Assembly: GCA_946122785.1 (NCBI GenBank)
Contig: CAMGYJ010000010.1
Location: 30,235,608-30,299,607 of the forward strand
From: Linum tenue
Lineage: Eukaryota > Streptophyta > Magnoliopsida > Malpighiales > Linaceae
Direction: 5' to 3'
Length of the DNA stretch: 64,000 nt
The notes below the pieces were generated by a model that worked only from the letters and a program-made list of their open reading frames with translations, was not told the DNA's origin and did no database searches. The position numbers were made by a program, and so were the translations under genes. Positions within the stretch are counted from its first letter, which is position 1. The number at the start of each line of letters is the position of its first letter. Positions 42,050 to 54,793 of this stretch are shown in pieces.

Positions 42050-43579
42050 TCTTGATTAGGCGGCTTGAGGCATGCCGCCGCTTCCTTTGGTGATGAAGAT
42101 TCTCCTTCTGCCGACTGGTTGCCATCATTGTTGATCTCTGCAATACTCCTTCTTCTTATGGAATTTCTCCTCCTCTGGTAAATTTTCCTGCTTCCACCTG
42201 GTGAAAAAGACAGTCTCCGCTTGGAGATTAACAGGGGTGAAAATTTGAGGAAGAGATAGGGAAGGGGTGTCCCTGGTGTCGGGCTTCCTTTTCTTCTCTG
42301 TTCTTGCAATAATCCCACCGCCAGCTGTTGTCGCGGGGATGGTTGCTGTTGAGAAAATGGTCTGGGCCAGTGGATCAGACTGGATCTGGTTGAAACCCTC
42401 TTCAGTTGGGATCGTCAGTTGCACTATTTGGGCCTGTGACTGGTGGTATGTCTCCGCGACTGGGCTTTCCTCTTGCACTGTATGGGCATGCTGGTGAGCT
42501 TCTCCGAAATGGACCGGTTCATGGGTGAACTGGGAATAGAGAGGGCTGGCCAGTGTTAAAGTCTGGCCCATCTCTTTCAGGCCTGCCTGCTTGGTCCTTG
42601 TGGACTCTCAGCCCGTTAAGTCGAGACTCCTCTGTAGAGCAAGAGTTGTTGCTTCCTTCTCCTCCATAAAGCCTGTCGTCTGAAAAGTGTTGGGATTTCT
42701 GGGTGCCTCCTTCTGTATCCAGACTGGTCCCGTGAGGTGCTGTGGTTCTTCAGTTGTCAGGGCTGCAAAGCCTGGTGGGCACGAGGATGATCCATGCCCG
42801 GTGCGCCCCACCAGAGACATCAACGAGGATTCTCCTCGGGATCCTCTCAGTCGGTGGGTCCTGGACCCTGACAGTGCCATTTCCCTCTCTCTTGCTAGCT
42901 TCTCTCGGAAAGATGCCGGCGGAGTGTTCGTTGGCGAATCATGTCCCGACTTAAGTGCTGCTGTGTACACTTCCGATGGGTCTGTGCTTAGCCCCCTTCT
43001 TCTGTGATCTTCTCTAAGCAGACAGTTTTGGATTAGGTGCCCTAGCTTCCCACAGAAATAGCATAGGTCCATAATCCTTTTGTACTTGAAGCTTACCCAG
43101 ATAGATCTCTTCCCCTGGGGATACTCGAATCCGATAGGAATGGGTTTGTCGAGGTCCACTTCTACCTTGGCTCGGATAAATTTCAGCCAGCCCCTGAACT
43201 CGAAGTTGGATTGATCGATGCCATAGTAATGGGGGAAGATGTACTCTACAACTGCCTGGATTGCTTCCTCATCTTTAAGCGACTGTGGGAGGTCATGCAT
43301 CTGGACCCACAGCGTGACCATCGGGATGTCAGATGGCTCCGCCTTCTGCTCGCTGTCCCATTTTCTGAGTGCAATCAGAGTATTCCCCAGATTCCATGGA
43401 CGGGCATCGTACACTGCATCTCGTTGGGTGGCATATTGGAAGGAGTACACGTAAAGATTTTCCGCCTCTTTTGTTGCCTGAACCTCACCATAGGCTCGTC
43501 ATTTGCTTGCCGCTGTATTCTTGGCCTTCTGGAGGTTAATGTTGGTGTCTGTGACCCACTTGCCTAACAGCATGGCCAT
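42046..43579 (-). pseudogene. LINE-3 ORF1 (DUF4283 and zinc knuckle)
   Basis: Start chosen at 43579 (MAMLLGKWVTDTNINLQ), the usual DUF4283 opening. A TGA after NTAASK breaks it; the frame continues GEVQATKEAENLYVYSFQYA and RPWNLGNTLIALRKW. The knuckle is CYFCGKLGHLIQNC (C-x2-C-x4-H-x4-C, complete). A TGA at 42608 and a frame change near 42200-42300 follow before the real end ..LKPPNQE at 42046. RNA-binding role by family. Confidence 0.85.
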
Positions 43580-44734
43580 GCCGCTTCCTCTGGCCCTGTC
43601 ACCTTTGGTTTGAAATTCAAGACCAGATGGCTCCTCTCTCCTCTCAGGTTCATCGGGTGGTTCTCCATAGCCGTTTGGGGGTGGGGAGGAAGAAGGTAAT
43701 TGGTGTTGTAAGGGGTTTCTTTGTTCTCTCTTGTATTTTTTGAGCTATGCTTCATTCGTTGAGGATGAACTGGGAGTTGGTATGGGTGGGTTTCCCAGGT
43801 TGACCTCTTTATATAGTGGCGGAATTGACTCTTCACTTGACTCTTTCCTGCGGGAATCGCCTTCAATGCTCTCTGTGCTGGTTGTTGGTTGGGTCTCCCC
43901 TTCCCCTCTCTTTTCCTTTTGCTTACTCTTCCTCTGTCTTGCCTATTGTGTAGCATGCTGACCTTCGCATTAACTCCCTTCTTCCTTGTATTGGCTATTT
44001 CTGGGGTGGTGTCAGTCTGCTGGGAATTGAAGTTCCTTCTGCCTCTTCTGCCTTCCGTTGCCTTAACTTGTTGTGGCCGACGGTTTAGCAGTCTGACCTT
44101 TCTTCTCTTTGTAGTGATAATGATTGCTGCAATAACTCTCAAGATTTGTTTGCAGTGACCTTGCTGATGGTTTGTGATGTGCAGATCTTCCTCGAGGCAG
44201 GATCCCTCTTCCCTTTCCTTCTTAGCCTTTTCAATCCCCGTTGCCTGAGCTTTAATTCGTCGTGTGTCACCATTGGAGATTTTCTTCCCCAGATTCGGAA
44301 TAATGGTCGCTTTCTCAGGTGGTCTGGGCGGTGGTTGCATTGATTTCTCTTGGTTTGCCACTCCTTTAAGGCTCTTTCTCCTGGGTAGCAAGATTGATTG
44401 GCAGCCTTCGTAATTAATGCTAAGGGCACCTCCATTTACTCTTCTGCTATATTTCTCACAGTCGTAATATGGCTTGACAGTGGGGATTTTGTTGACATTG
44501 ATGGCTCCGATCTCGGCAGCTGGAAATGGTAGGGAAGAAGTTGAAGGCATGTGGAAGGTTATTGCTGGTGGAAATGTGAGACTTGCTCTAGAAAGTGGTT
44601 GTTGTTGCTGGAGATGTTTCATCCGAAGAAGGAGCGTTGTTGAGGTGGGAAAGTGTTCTCTCCGCAGATTTTGATGATATTTTTTCTCTCGTTTTCCTTG
44701 GGTTGGCTGAGTTGGTGTGCATTTTTTTTGTTTA
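43564..44734 (-). CDS. long basic open frame in the LINE-3 leader, overlapping ORF1
   Basis: An uninterrupted frame of 399 codons (it runs 29 bases past the element's 5' end, to 44763) ends 16 nt inside ORF1. The product would be rich in K, R, Q and P with no domain I recognise (for example RRKSLKGVANQEK, RVSKRKREGKGRPNQQ). The first Met inside the element is at about 44622. The strand is poor in T, which lowers stop frequency, so chance openness is possible. It could also be the N-terminal part of ORF1 displaced by a frameshift. Confidence 0.35.
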
Positions 44735-44748
44735 CTTGAATGGTACTT

Positions 44749-45294
44749 GAAGTCAACAATCACCAGGTTTCTTTAAAGGCTTGTGGTTTATAGTACCAAT
44801 TTGATTAAAATGGCAACTCTTCTGCACTCCATGATTAAACATACCCAGAAAGTGGATTCTATAATTCACTACATCACTAGAATTCATCCATCCCTCAGTC
44901 AATACTGCATGAATTTTACGGCATCTTCCAATGCGAGACCGAAATGGATTCAAAATAGATTGATCAAAGAGGGGGAATCCAAAAACAAACACGAAAACAG
45001 CGAGCAACAAACTTCAGCAGCACAGTAACTCATATCATTCAGGGGGGCAAAACTAACATAAGGTTTCTCACAACATATAGACGGATATATTGAACTATAC
45101 ACAAGCCTGTCAAAAGTGTGATGGTACAACACCAAAACTGAGGGTAAGCAATGACGGAACGTCAACAGTATGCAATGACAAAGGGGCGCACGAAGTAAAC
45201 ACAGCGCCTTTGAAGTCGCAGGGGGGTTATCCAAATAACTATCGTTCATGGTCATCCACAGGTACCCGACATACATGTCTCACGTTCTGGATGT
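44749..45294 (-). other. 3' UTR region of the capping protein gene
   Basis: Between the stop codon at 45295 and the LINE-3 target duplication. No other gene seen. The poly(A) site was not determined. Confidence 0.5.
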
Positions 45295-47961
45295 TCACTT
45301 CCCAATTCCAAGTTCCTTCTGGATGTCTCTTGTCAGACTGAACTGTAAGGTGTTGTGCCACGGGAAGAGAGTCCTTGTGACTGGAAGCTTCCTCCTTAGA
45401 TCCTGCGACCATAAATGAACATGAAAATTTCACTGAAATGAGCACAATTTTGGATTGAGTAAAAGTGCAGACTGTAGAATGTCTGGAGGACATGATGTGG
45501 GTACCTTGAAAGTCGTGTCTGGCAAATTCGAGTATGATGCCTGCAAGAAAGACACGATTTTGTAAGCAAATAGCTTGAAATCTTCATTTAAAGTATTTCA
45601 AGAAAACCAAACCAAAAGGATATAAGTTAGAACCTCAAGAGACCCCATGTACTCTGTCTCGTGGTGACGAATTGTATTGGCTATCGAAATTGCACAATCA
45701 TCTGGTGCCTGAAGCACAATTTTGGGAGGTTAAGCATCTAGCCATGTGAAGCAGAAGTCCACATAGAGCCTAACTCCTAAACCAGAACAAAATAAGGCAC
45801 ATAAGTGCTATGCTACCTAAACCAGAATCCGATTCCAGTCACCCAAGTTACCACATTACCAATGATGATAAGTAGGAACTCACTCCCAGAACATGATTTA
45901 TGAATATGAATGTCCCTACAATCTTGATAAACAACAAAGTACGAAACTGGGGGGGTAATTCTGTCTACTTCTATCAACCTGAAAGATTGTTCCATCTTGG
46001 AATTCTTGTTCTGCATCAAGCTGAACATTTCCCTCTTCAAAATAATGGGCATCCACCTGCAAGATAAAACATGCACACGAGAAAAATAGAAACCCTTGAG
46101 GTTCAGTTCAGGTAAGAAATTCCTTATGAGAACAAACACAGATTTGCTATAAAGACACAACAATAGCTATTGCTAAATGGTACCTGCAATTTTCCTTTGA
46201 TTTCCAGTACTTGTAAATCATCTTTGAACTTTATGTTCCACACTGACCTCCAACTTCCATTGCTATAAAATATTGAAACAGAGGTGGTTAAGACTTAAGA
46301 CGGAGAAGTAACTACTTGAAGCTACAGGTTAAGAATCAGCTGTATGATCAAACTAATCCAATAAAAGAAATTGCTGAAGAACGAAAAGCTAAACAACTAA
46401 AAGTTTGGCTGGCTCCACTAACCAGAAATTCTTTGGGCTGTTTCTTACAGCTGCTATGACCACGGCAAACTCAAAATTACATCCGGGCCCCTCAGCATCT
46501 TTCCCATCAACACAGTAGACAGAGCAGACACCTTTTGGATAAGCGTCTTCGACATATTTCAGTATTTCCGCGTCAAGTGCACAACTGACATTCCCATAAT
46601 AGCAAAGGTCATGCATAAACACTAAGAAACTACTGAATTATGAAACGAAAAGACTCTTGACTGATTCTGCAAGTATTTTGAGTACTAATTCACTTGTTAG
46701 TTACTTTTATTCTAATATTTTCAGGCATAAACTACCATTATAAGCCATCATTAAGTAAATTCTCATTCTAAGCCATACGCTGAGAATATAATCAATTCGG
46801 ATACGAAAGATCCCGACACGCCATGCATCTGCATTATAAAACATTCGCTATTATTCTTTCTCATCTTTCAAGTCAAAGTTACCATTCTAAGCCATCTTTT
46901 CGAGAAGTCTCAACAAAGACATACACTAAATACATTCAATTCTAATAGGAAAAGGAACCCTACACAGACTGCAACTATTTATGCTATAATGCATTCATTG
47001 TCAAACTTTATAATCTTTCAAATCAAAGTTACAATTCTAAGCAATCGCTAAGTAAATAGTCTCACCAAAGTCAAACAAATCGTACCGGAATTCCTCAACA
47101 TAAGGGGATGCTAGTTCCTCGTCGGCTGCAGGTCTCGCCTCTGTACAAGCCTGAATCCATTTAGCACATCATGATATACAAGATGGGCAACCAACAAAAA
47201 CAGCAGGGCCTATGAGGTAGACAAAGTTCATAACTAGAAATTGCATAACCAACAATGCATTCATTCATTCATGTCTAATGTCTTCAAAGAAATTGCATTG
47301 AATTCAGAATGCCAGCCATTAAACGATCAATACATTCTTAGAGAGGAAGCTTACTTGCTTGACATGATCAATTGTGACAATCTGTGCAGTACGAGGCTCG
47401 ATAAACTGATTCTCCTCGAGCTCATTGTATGGCGTAATCAAGACCTAATAATCCAAACCATCTTCAGTTAAAAGACAACAGAAAAAAAACCCCGTTTCCA
47501 ATTACAGTGAACCAAGATCGGGAACGGTATAGTTTAAGACAATCCGAAAGTCGTTCAACGCCCAAGAAACTGGAAGTTAGGGGAGGGGAAACGTGAACTT
47601 ACGTCGCCGCTCCGGCAGGGAAGTTCGAGGCAAATCAAGTGAAATTTGTTGTAGAGAGGGAACGCCTCCGAGGTCGCTTCATCATACACTTTATCGTCAT
47701 TCAACACCGATCTCAAATCTGCACGGCGACGAAAAGAATGCAAAGGAATCACGAGACTCGATCTGGAAAACTGAAACATCGACGCAATGCGGAAAAAGAA
47801 GAAAAAGACGAAGAAGGAGAAGTAAGCGTGCATATGTAAAACGAAGAGGCACGGAGACCTTTGGCGATGTACTGGATTTCGCCGGAAGGAGCGTTTAGGA
47901 GGAACCATTTGGCGATCTCTTTCTTCTGCTCGTCGCCCAGTTCACATTCCTTTTCCGCCAT
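45295..47961 (-). CDS. CPA: F-actin capping protein alpha subunit, ten exons, intact
   Basis: Alpha subunit of the heterodimeric CapZ complex, which binds actin filament barbed ends in the cytoplasm and stops growth and loss there. Exons (high to low): 47961-47859, 47718-47603, 47444-47355, 47150-47086, 46584-46423, 46262-46184, 46056-45979, 45708-45634, 45540-45505, 45402-45295. Every intron has GT-AG ends and the joined frame is open for 303 codons plus TGA, near the usual plant length of about 308. Diagnostic stretches: KKEIAKWFLLNAPSGEIQYI near the N-terminus, YNKFHLICLE, NGSWRSVWNI, VDAHYFEEGNV, RHHETEYMGSLE, and the C-terminal actin-binding tentacle RRKLPVTRTLFPWHNTLQFS. The start context gcagcaATGGCG is a good plant start. 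The only clearly functional protein gene in the window. Confidence 0.96.
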
Positions 47962-48310
47962 TGCTGCTCTATGTTGCCTCTCTCTTGCTCAATCACTCGC
48001 TAACAAGTTGACTCGCTGAGTGCCTGTCTTCCTTCCACTGTCTTCGCTCCGCCGGCGGTTATGCGTTTCTTCCGGAGAAAACCGACGAGAGGTCGGGTTG
48101 GCTCGCTTGGCCGCTCCTCCGCTTATTGGACTTTTGAAAGAAGGGGAAATGGAGAGAGAGAGAGTGTGTGTGAACTTGTGATCTGGAAAGTCCATCTGTG
48201 GGGCCCAGCTGATCCAGACCGTTCAATTGTCGAGGATATCGCTCGACGCCGTTTAATCGTGCAGCGCTCCATTTCATGGCAAACGGCAAAGACCTGGTTA
48301 AATGCACCAC
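47962..48310 (-). promoter_or_regulatory. CPA: 5' UTR and proximal promoter of the capping protein gene
   Basis: The strand upstream of the start is rich in GA (gcaagagagaggcaacatagagcag), with a ctctctctctccatttccc stretch on the minus strand near 48150-48168. No TATA box is evident. Exact transcription start unknown. Confidence 0.45.
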
Positions 48311-49015
48311 TTACTATTTAAGTATATCATATAACTAACTTTTTTTGTTGCGAATAAATCTTTAATTCGAATTTCGGGTGCAACTAAACCATATAAATTG
48401 AATAATGGTTGCACCACCACAATTTTCATCCACTAACTAAATGGTAGGTACCATATATGAATTATTGTACTACTATTTTGCAAAAAATAGGGTAGTGTCT
48501 ACTTTTTATACAAATTTTTTTGAAATTATTTTATATTATTCAAACCTATTAAAATGCTATTAATTAGTCAAATCTTTCGTAATGCATCAAAATATTAGCC
48601 ATTTTTACATTATCATTAATAAGTTAGTAACTCTTTTCTTAGTTAAAATACTAAAAAAATTTGGAATGTTTACCTTCATGTGTCTCTTCCAAGTCAGTAT
48701 CATGTTGTCAAGTCAATATTACTAACAAAATTGCGAACTGAAAGTTAATATTTGGCTAATTCTCAGTATTTCGATAGGTCTAGCTAATAAAAAACAATAC
48801 AAAAAAAGTTTGACTAATAAATAGTCATTATCACAAAACATAATGCATATACGTATCATTTTGATATAATGGCAAACTTACATAACAAATTTTTGGATAA
48901 TAACCACTTTGTGTTATGTTTCTCCTTCATCGCCACACCACTGACATTGTCTCTTCCTTCTTCACCCCATTTCTTCTCGTTTCCACTTTGCAAACCCCAT
49001 GTTCTGAAACTTCTT
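48311..49015. other. AT-rich intergenic DNA
   Basis: No gene or repeat recognised. Confidence 0.5.
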
Positions 49016-50068
49016 GACTCGTTCCAACTACAACATCCCGATCGACGGCCAAGTATAACCGCCGACCAGGTGTAGCATAGGGCAAGCAACCAATAATAGG
49101 CTTACCTTACTTCGTTTAAGGGTTCGTTATCTAAGCAACCTAGGATACTGATTAATAAAACTAAACTTACCAACCTAAACTAACTACTAACCTAGATATT
49201 TACAAGGTTTGTAGCTCTCTGGGTTGAACCGTCCTAGGTCCGTCCTTTGGGTCGATGTTGGGTATCCTCCTAGCTCGATCACTCAGATACACTACCGTTA
49301 GGAGATAGAATCCCTCGAGAATGACCCAGAACGGCGAATCGATGAATGGGGTGTGCTCTATTCAACCTAGGGCAACCCTATATCGTAGGAGATTGATGGA
49401 ATCGACTCCCTCGGGGATCACCCAAACGATATAGGATGAGGAGTGACCTAAAGACGCCAATAATGGGCTCTAAGGGATTTTCTCACTCCATGAAAATGGA
49501 AACCCAACTAATGCCATTCATGAAAACATCCATCAAATAAGTAAAATCATCAATCAAACATGGAATTTGTCACATACATCAACAACAAACCAAAACCTAG
49601 ACCTAAACCTAGGGTTCTTAAACCCAAGAGAAGAGGTGAGTTTCTAGAGACAGAAGCCTTTTTCAAATAACCAAGAATGGTTCCTCGGCAACGACGACAA
49701 AAATTTGACTCGTTACAACTACAACATCCCGATCGACAGCCAAGTATAACCGCCGACCGAGTGTATCATAGGGAAAGCAAGTAATAATAATTTATCATAC
49801 CACGGGGATCTAGGCTTACCTTACTTCGATTTAGGGTTCGTTATCTAGCCAACCTAGGATAGTGAAATAATAAAACTAAACTAACCAACCTAAACTAACC
49901 ACTAACCTAGCTATTTACAAGGTTTGGAGCTCTCTTGGGTTGAATCGTCCTAGGTCCGTCCTTTGGATCAATGTTGGGTATCCTTCTAGATCGATCGACT
50001 CAAATACTCTACCGATAGGAGATGGACTCCCTCAGGAATGACTCGGAATGGCGAATCGATGAATGGGG
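49016..50068 (-). mobile_element. Athila-like LTR ends in direct repeat, with a decayed primer site
   Basis: The stretch gactcgtt(c/a)caactacaacatcccgatcgac(g/a)gccaagtataaccgccgacc opens two copies, at 49016 and 49707, which stay alike for about 330 bp (shared ggttcgttatctag/a..caacctaggat, cgtcctaggtccgtcc, gatgttgggtatcc). On the minus strand the second copy ends and is followed by ttttgtcgtcgttgccgagg (about 49683-49702), a decayed tRNA-Asp-type primer site. So these are LTR 3' ends in minus orientation, about 690 bp apart, with no coding sequence. Confidence 0.6.
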
Positions 50069-50914
50069 CCGGAAAAATGACATGTGATAGCAACACAGGT
50101 CAAGATGGAGGGATCACCGGAAGCCAAGAATCACTAGTGATATATATCGGATCCCCCTAACCAATCTCCCCAACAAGATTCGAATTTTAGGAGAGAGCGA
50201 CCTACTAGAATCCCCTGCCATGTCTAGGCTGATCAGAGAACCTTGTGGAGCTGTAGAATCACAAAGTCGGGCAATCTGACGATTCTTTATTTAAATCAAA
50301 GCAAGAATATATATATGTTGATGTAGCCCACAAGACTCGGGCCACTAACAACGACACTAACATCCACAACGTTGAAATCCAACTCTCTCAACCAACTAAC
50401 CAGCTACAAACTCTGAGCAACCAAACCTATTTGTTCAGGATTTATTTGTAACAAATTGAAACATAAAGGACTCAGACAGACCAACTACAAACGACGCAGT
50501 TTCAAATAAAAGACAAATATACTCAAATTCAAACTGGTTTTGGGAACCTCTCACTAATTTTTGTGCCATAAGAATTTGGTTCCAACATATCCTCCCCTGA
50601 ACTGAACTCCATCCAATATGAGTTCCATTTCACAACGTCAAGTTACCTTCAGTGCTCCTCAAACTCAGACAGGCTGCAGACTCCCAGCTTCCTTCTCATC
50701 CTCTGAAACGTACGTCTCCAGACCCAAAGCTTTAGTCATTATGTCAGCAACTTGATCTTGTGTTCCACACTGGTGCAACTCCACCACTCCTTCCTTAGCC
50801 AGATCTCTTAGGAAGTGAAACCTGACATCTATGTGTTTACTCCTACGATGTAAGACTAGATTTTTCGACAACTTAATGGTAGAGCAGTTATCACATAGAA
50901 TCACAGTGCTTCCT
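50069..50914 (-). mobile_element. Ty1/copia 3' end with LTR
   Basis: Minus strand: end of the copia RNase H (50914-50665), purine tract caggggaggata (about 50588-50600), then an LTR starting TGTTGGAACC at 50587; one possible end is ..ATCAACA at 50318. Sequence beyond the LTR (to about 50069) includes cATGGCAGGGGATTC, which looks like a copia gag start, so this may be the middle of a tandem or recombined copy. The 5' side is cut at 50914 by the gypsy LTR. Confidence 0.65.
50665..50914 (-). pseudogene. Ty1/copia RNase H, C-terminal end
   Basis: The frame reads STVILCDNCSTIKLSKNLVL, SKHIDVRFHFLRDLAKEG and CGTQDQVADIMTKALGLE before a stop: the standard end of copia polyproteins. The N-terminal part of the domain is not next to it. 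Confidence 0.88.
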
Positions 50915-53443
50915 TGTAACACCCATACATAATTTAAAACATTCACAAGATTATACCGATTAAAATCTTTTACAATTCTGTTTCGTTCACAAACCAAACC
51001 ATAATTTACATAAACTTTTAATACTTCATTGATGCCGAGCTGAGCCTTATTGAGTTTCCTTGACTTCTAGTCCAACACTTCTAATCTTGGAAATAATTTT
51101 GACGGGGTGAGACGTCACCTCAATGAGTAAAAGCTAACCTATCAACAATATCAATACAAACATAATATCTGGTGAAGTCGAGCCCCGTGCTTAATATCTT
51201 AGTTTCCCGAGATAACCAATTTCAGTATCCACTTTGCTAAGGCATTCCAGACATGTAACCATGCACAATTCAGTAGTCAATATCACACACACACACACTA
51301 GTACACCCATCCATACACACACATACACACACAGGGTTAGCTAGATTTCGTGCCTTTTAGCCTTTAAGTTTCCAAGTCATGCACTCCCCCGAGTATATCC
51401 AGTAAATGCATAAAGCACCGTCAATAGATGCATTAAGCACCGCCAATAGATGCATTAAGCATCGCCATTGACCAGGCCTGGTATCGCTCTCCCGGAGAGC
51501 TAGCCATAAAGCCGCAATATCATATCTCATAGAGTGCATGACAGGCGCCATTAAGTTTGATATAGGTGATTAGACAATTCTTTAATTAGTCGCAAAACAA
51601 GTAGTAGACAGTATCATCAATCATTTAACACATATCTATTCTCGTATTCATAACATTCACATAGTTGCATTCAACATTCCATATAAGCACATCATCATCT
51701 TGTAAGCTTCCCAATATCACAATTCCGCCGTACAGGCTTTCCAGTAATCATAGGATAGCCAATTAGGCTATCTTAGTATCATCATACAGGCTTTCCATTC
51801 ATTATACCCCATCACCTCGAAGGATTTTCAGTACTATAATATCGCCTTTTAGGCCATTTCATATCACATATACATTTCATCACCCAATCATGATAATGAT
51901 CTATCACGTTTCACACACATATCATCACATAGTCACACACACATCACATTCGTCCATCATTCAACACATATAATTTCATTATCACACATATTCATAACCA
52001 TCTATCAATCTCACATTTCATGTTCCATATCCGGGCCACTTCATAACCCGAATACCATATTTGTATCCATACGGTTAATAGGTTAGAGTTTACTCACAAC
52101 TTATGATATTACTCCGCAATACCCTTTTGCCTTGATGTTTCCCCGACCTGCTCCTTTTCTTTTGCACAAAGCCATAAATATAATTCGCTACTACACAAGA
52201 ATTTCCTAATCCAAATAACATTAATAAAAATGTACATAAATCTTGGCATTATTATGTCCCCGCTTCTTCTTTCCCACGTGACTCTTTGTCAAGGTCATGG
52301 TTAGTGATTTACCTACCAATTTCTATACCACACAAGGGTCAATTAAACTCACCAATTTCATATATGCCTGTCACGTAAATTGGTTCATACATCCCTTAAT
52401 TCCTAAAATATCCTAGTTAATTAGAGTAAAAACAGGTACCCACTTCTAGTTTTCTTCACTGCTAGCATATATACTAAACTTGGCACACACCAATCCTAGA
52501 ACCCATCCCTTAAATATGTATATACTGATATGCGTACATATATCCAAAGAAAAATGATGAACTAGTACTAGTTATGCGCAGACACCCTTGCATGCATCTA
52601 AGTATATAATTACCTTCACATATCCAATCCAATTCCTAAAATCTTCTTCTATCACAGAGGCTATGGTTATGTATATACACATGCATACAGGCCAAATACC
52701 AGGATCCCCACCAAATCCTACTTCTCCCGTGACAACACCCTAATGCTAAAATCACAGGGAAAAAGCTCTTGCCTTGGATATGTATATACATGTATACCCA
52801 ATGCTCAACTTTTCACAGTTTCCTCACAGCTTGCAATCTCTCTTCCTTCACCAGCGCTCTCAAAGAAAAGGAGAGTTTGCTGGGAATGGCGGATGAGGTA
52901 AGAGGGAGTTTCAGACCCTCTTTCTAGCATCCCAAGCAAATAAAAGATAAGGGGTATCCACCTCCTCCCTTTACATCACAATAACAATTGTCCACCTCAT
53001 CCTCGGCTCATTAATGGGTTTCTCAAGGATGGTTGTCATCTATGTGTGTATGAAATTTATCTTTGGAACTAGAGCTCATGCGTGTCTCTAGAGGGGAGAT
53101 GGGTGCAAGAACAGACAAGGAAAATAAATCCCTCCACTCACATGCCTTATTGAATCCCACTACACCTAATCACTATTGAGATAAATTTTTGATTCACTTT
53201 ATTTAAATCATCCTATATATAACCGATTAAGAATGAGGACAAGGAGACTCATATAATAATTACTAGTTCACACTTTATAGTGGATTATAATAAGATCCCC
53301 TATCATTTTGTACTTTGGGGATTTCTAGATACTTCACTAGATAACACAACACTAGGCTCAACGGGTAGTAATTAACTCTCGTTTAAATACTTACTCACAA
53401 TGTATACTTAATTTAACTAGCTCAAAAGCAAGAGGGTGTGACA
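50915..53443 (-). repeat. gypsy 3' LTR, 2529 bp
   Basis: Minus-strand start TGTCACACCCTCTTG directly after the purine tract (ttttagaggagaggaat); end ..ATGGGTGTTACA. It contains a CA microsatellite (51285-51330) and three units of about 21 bp (gcattaagcaccgccaatagat) at 51406-51465. Compared with the other LTR it lacks an 83-bp segment near 51034. Confidence 0.8.
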
Positions 53444-53899
53444 ATTCCTCTCCTCTAAAATAAATTTTGTCCCCGAAATTTACTTTGTAACTAGTAGGGG
53501 TATTGAGCCTATGAATTTTTGGTTGTTCACCGCCTAGCTTCTTTCTTACATCATTTTTTTCTCATAGTCTTAGGCTTGGTCCATTTTTTTAAAGTAACCT
53601 ACTAATAACGTTGCTATTAATCTTTCTTCACTTCCATTTCAGCTATTGTTACGGGACTCTTGGGGTAAACCTGGCTAATTTCAATGGTATTTCCTAGGGG
53701 TTTTCACATACATGTTTCTAGATAAGGGGTTCAAGTTGGTTATAGAAATTATGAGAAAAGGCACGTGACAAAAATGAGTAGGTGTAGCCAGATAGCTAGG
53801 GTATTATGGAGAAGGATCATACCCGTGACAACTTCAGGGGACACATCAGCTTCACCCCTCATGGCAAAAACACGAGGTAGCATCTCGCTTCTCGTCGCT

Positions 53900-54793
53900 T
53901 GCCCACTAACATTGCCTCTCATTTTAGTGTTTCGGCTTCACCCTCTACCATTTCCTCCTCTAAAGTTTCCCCTCTGGGCACTACTCACAGTTCTCGGCCC
54001 TTACATAGTGACCCATGTCACCACAACGAAAACATCCTCCAGTAACCATACGACAAACCCCAAATTAGTTCTTCCCGCAATGAGGACACTCGAGAGCTCG
54101 TGGAGTACCCAATTGAGTATTCCCTCCCTAACTTGCCGCTGGGGAGCTCCATCTGGGATTTTGTGGTCCGCTTTCCCTGCTAATAAAGTTTACGCTGGAC
54201 GCCTGCTCCGTACTAGTTGAGGACATTCACTTCCATTTGTTATTTCTTGGCTCATACACCTGGATTTTCCTCTCTCGGACCTTTTCCTCATTAATATTAG
54301 CCTCCGCCCGGATTGCGGCTGCCTTCAACCATCCATTATTAACCATGTCAGAGATGGCTATCCTAGACTTGATATCTCCTCTCAAACCCCCTTCAAAACG
54401 TGCACATTTATCTGACTCAGTCGGGATCCAATCCCTTGCAAATGTGAGTAGGCGATGAAATTGAGCCTCATACTCACTCACCGTCTGCCCTTCCTGTTGT
54501 TTAAGAGTTAGAAACTATACTTTCTTTTGGGCACAATATACATATAAAATATACTGAGCTCGAAAATGATGCAGAAACACATCCCAGTAGTGCATGATAG
54601 TGTCTTCCTGCACTCCGAGAATTGTTAGCCACCAGTCATATGCATCATCCTTCAGAAGGAACACCCCATAATCAAACTTAACATCATCGGGACATTTGAG
54701 TAGATTAAAAACCCTTTCAACCTTCTTTAACCAATCCAGAGCCACTTTTGGATCAACAGTCCCCTTAAAGGGTTCTGCCCCCATTTTTAACAC
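53900..54793 (-). pseudogene. gypsy gag fragment
   Basis: Starts MLKMGAEPFKGTVDPK. The Retrotrans_gag motif is seen as ALDWLKKVERVFNLL and DDVKFDYGVFLLKDDAYDWW, then (after a stop near 54515) VSEYEAQFHRLLTFARDWIP, KCARFEGGLRGDIKSRI and a decayed zinc knuckle CFRCGDMGHYVR whose last Cys is not in place. Protease and all of pol are absent before the purine tract at 53444. Confidence 0.85.

Larger units (their letters stand above)
37087..44734 (-). mobile_element. LINE-3, near-complete non-LTR retrotransposon with one nested insertion
   Basis: Flanked by CTTGAATGGTACTT at 37073-37086 and 44735-44748. Poly(A) run at the low end (t-run 37085-37095). Without the inserted gypsy piece (about 37870-38656) it is about 6.9 kb: a long leader with an open frame, ORF1 (43579-42046), ORF2 (42049 to 37100) with endonuclease, RT, zf-RVT and RNase H. 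It landed about 550 bp downstream of the capping protein gene, on the same strand. Frames are broken in several places. Confidence 0.92.

Noticed and set aside
47593..47898. Plus-strand 101-codon frame over the capping protein gene
   Set aside because: Antisense of exons 1-2 and the intron of CPA; no motif.
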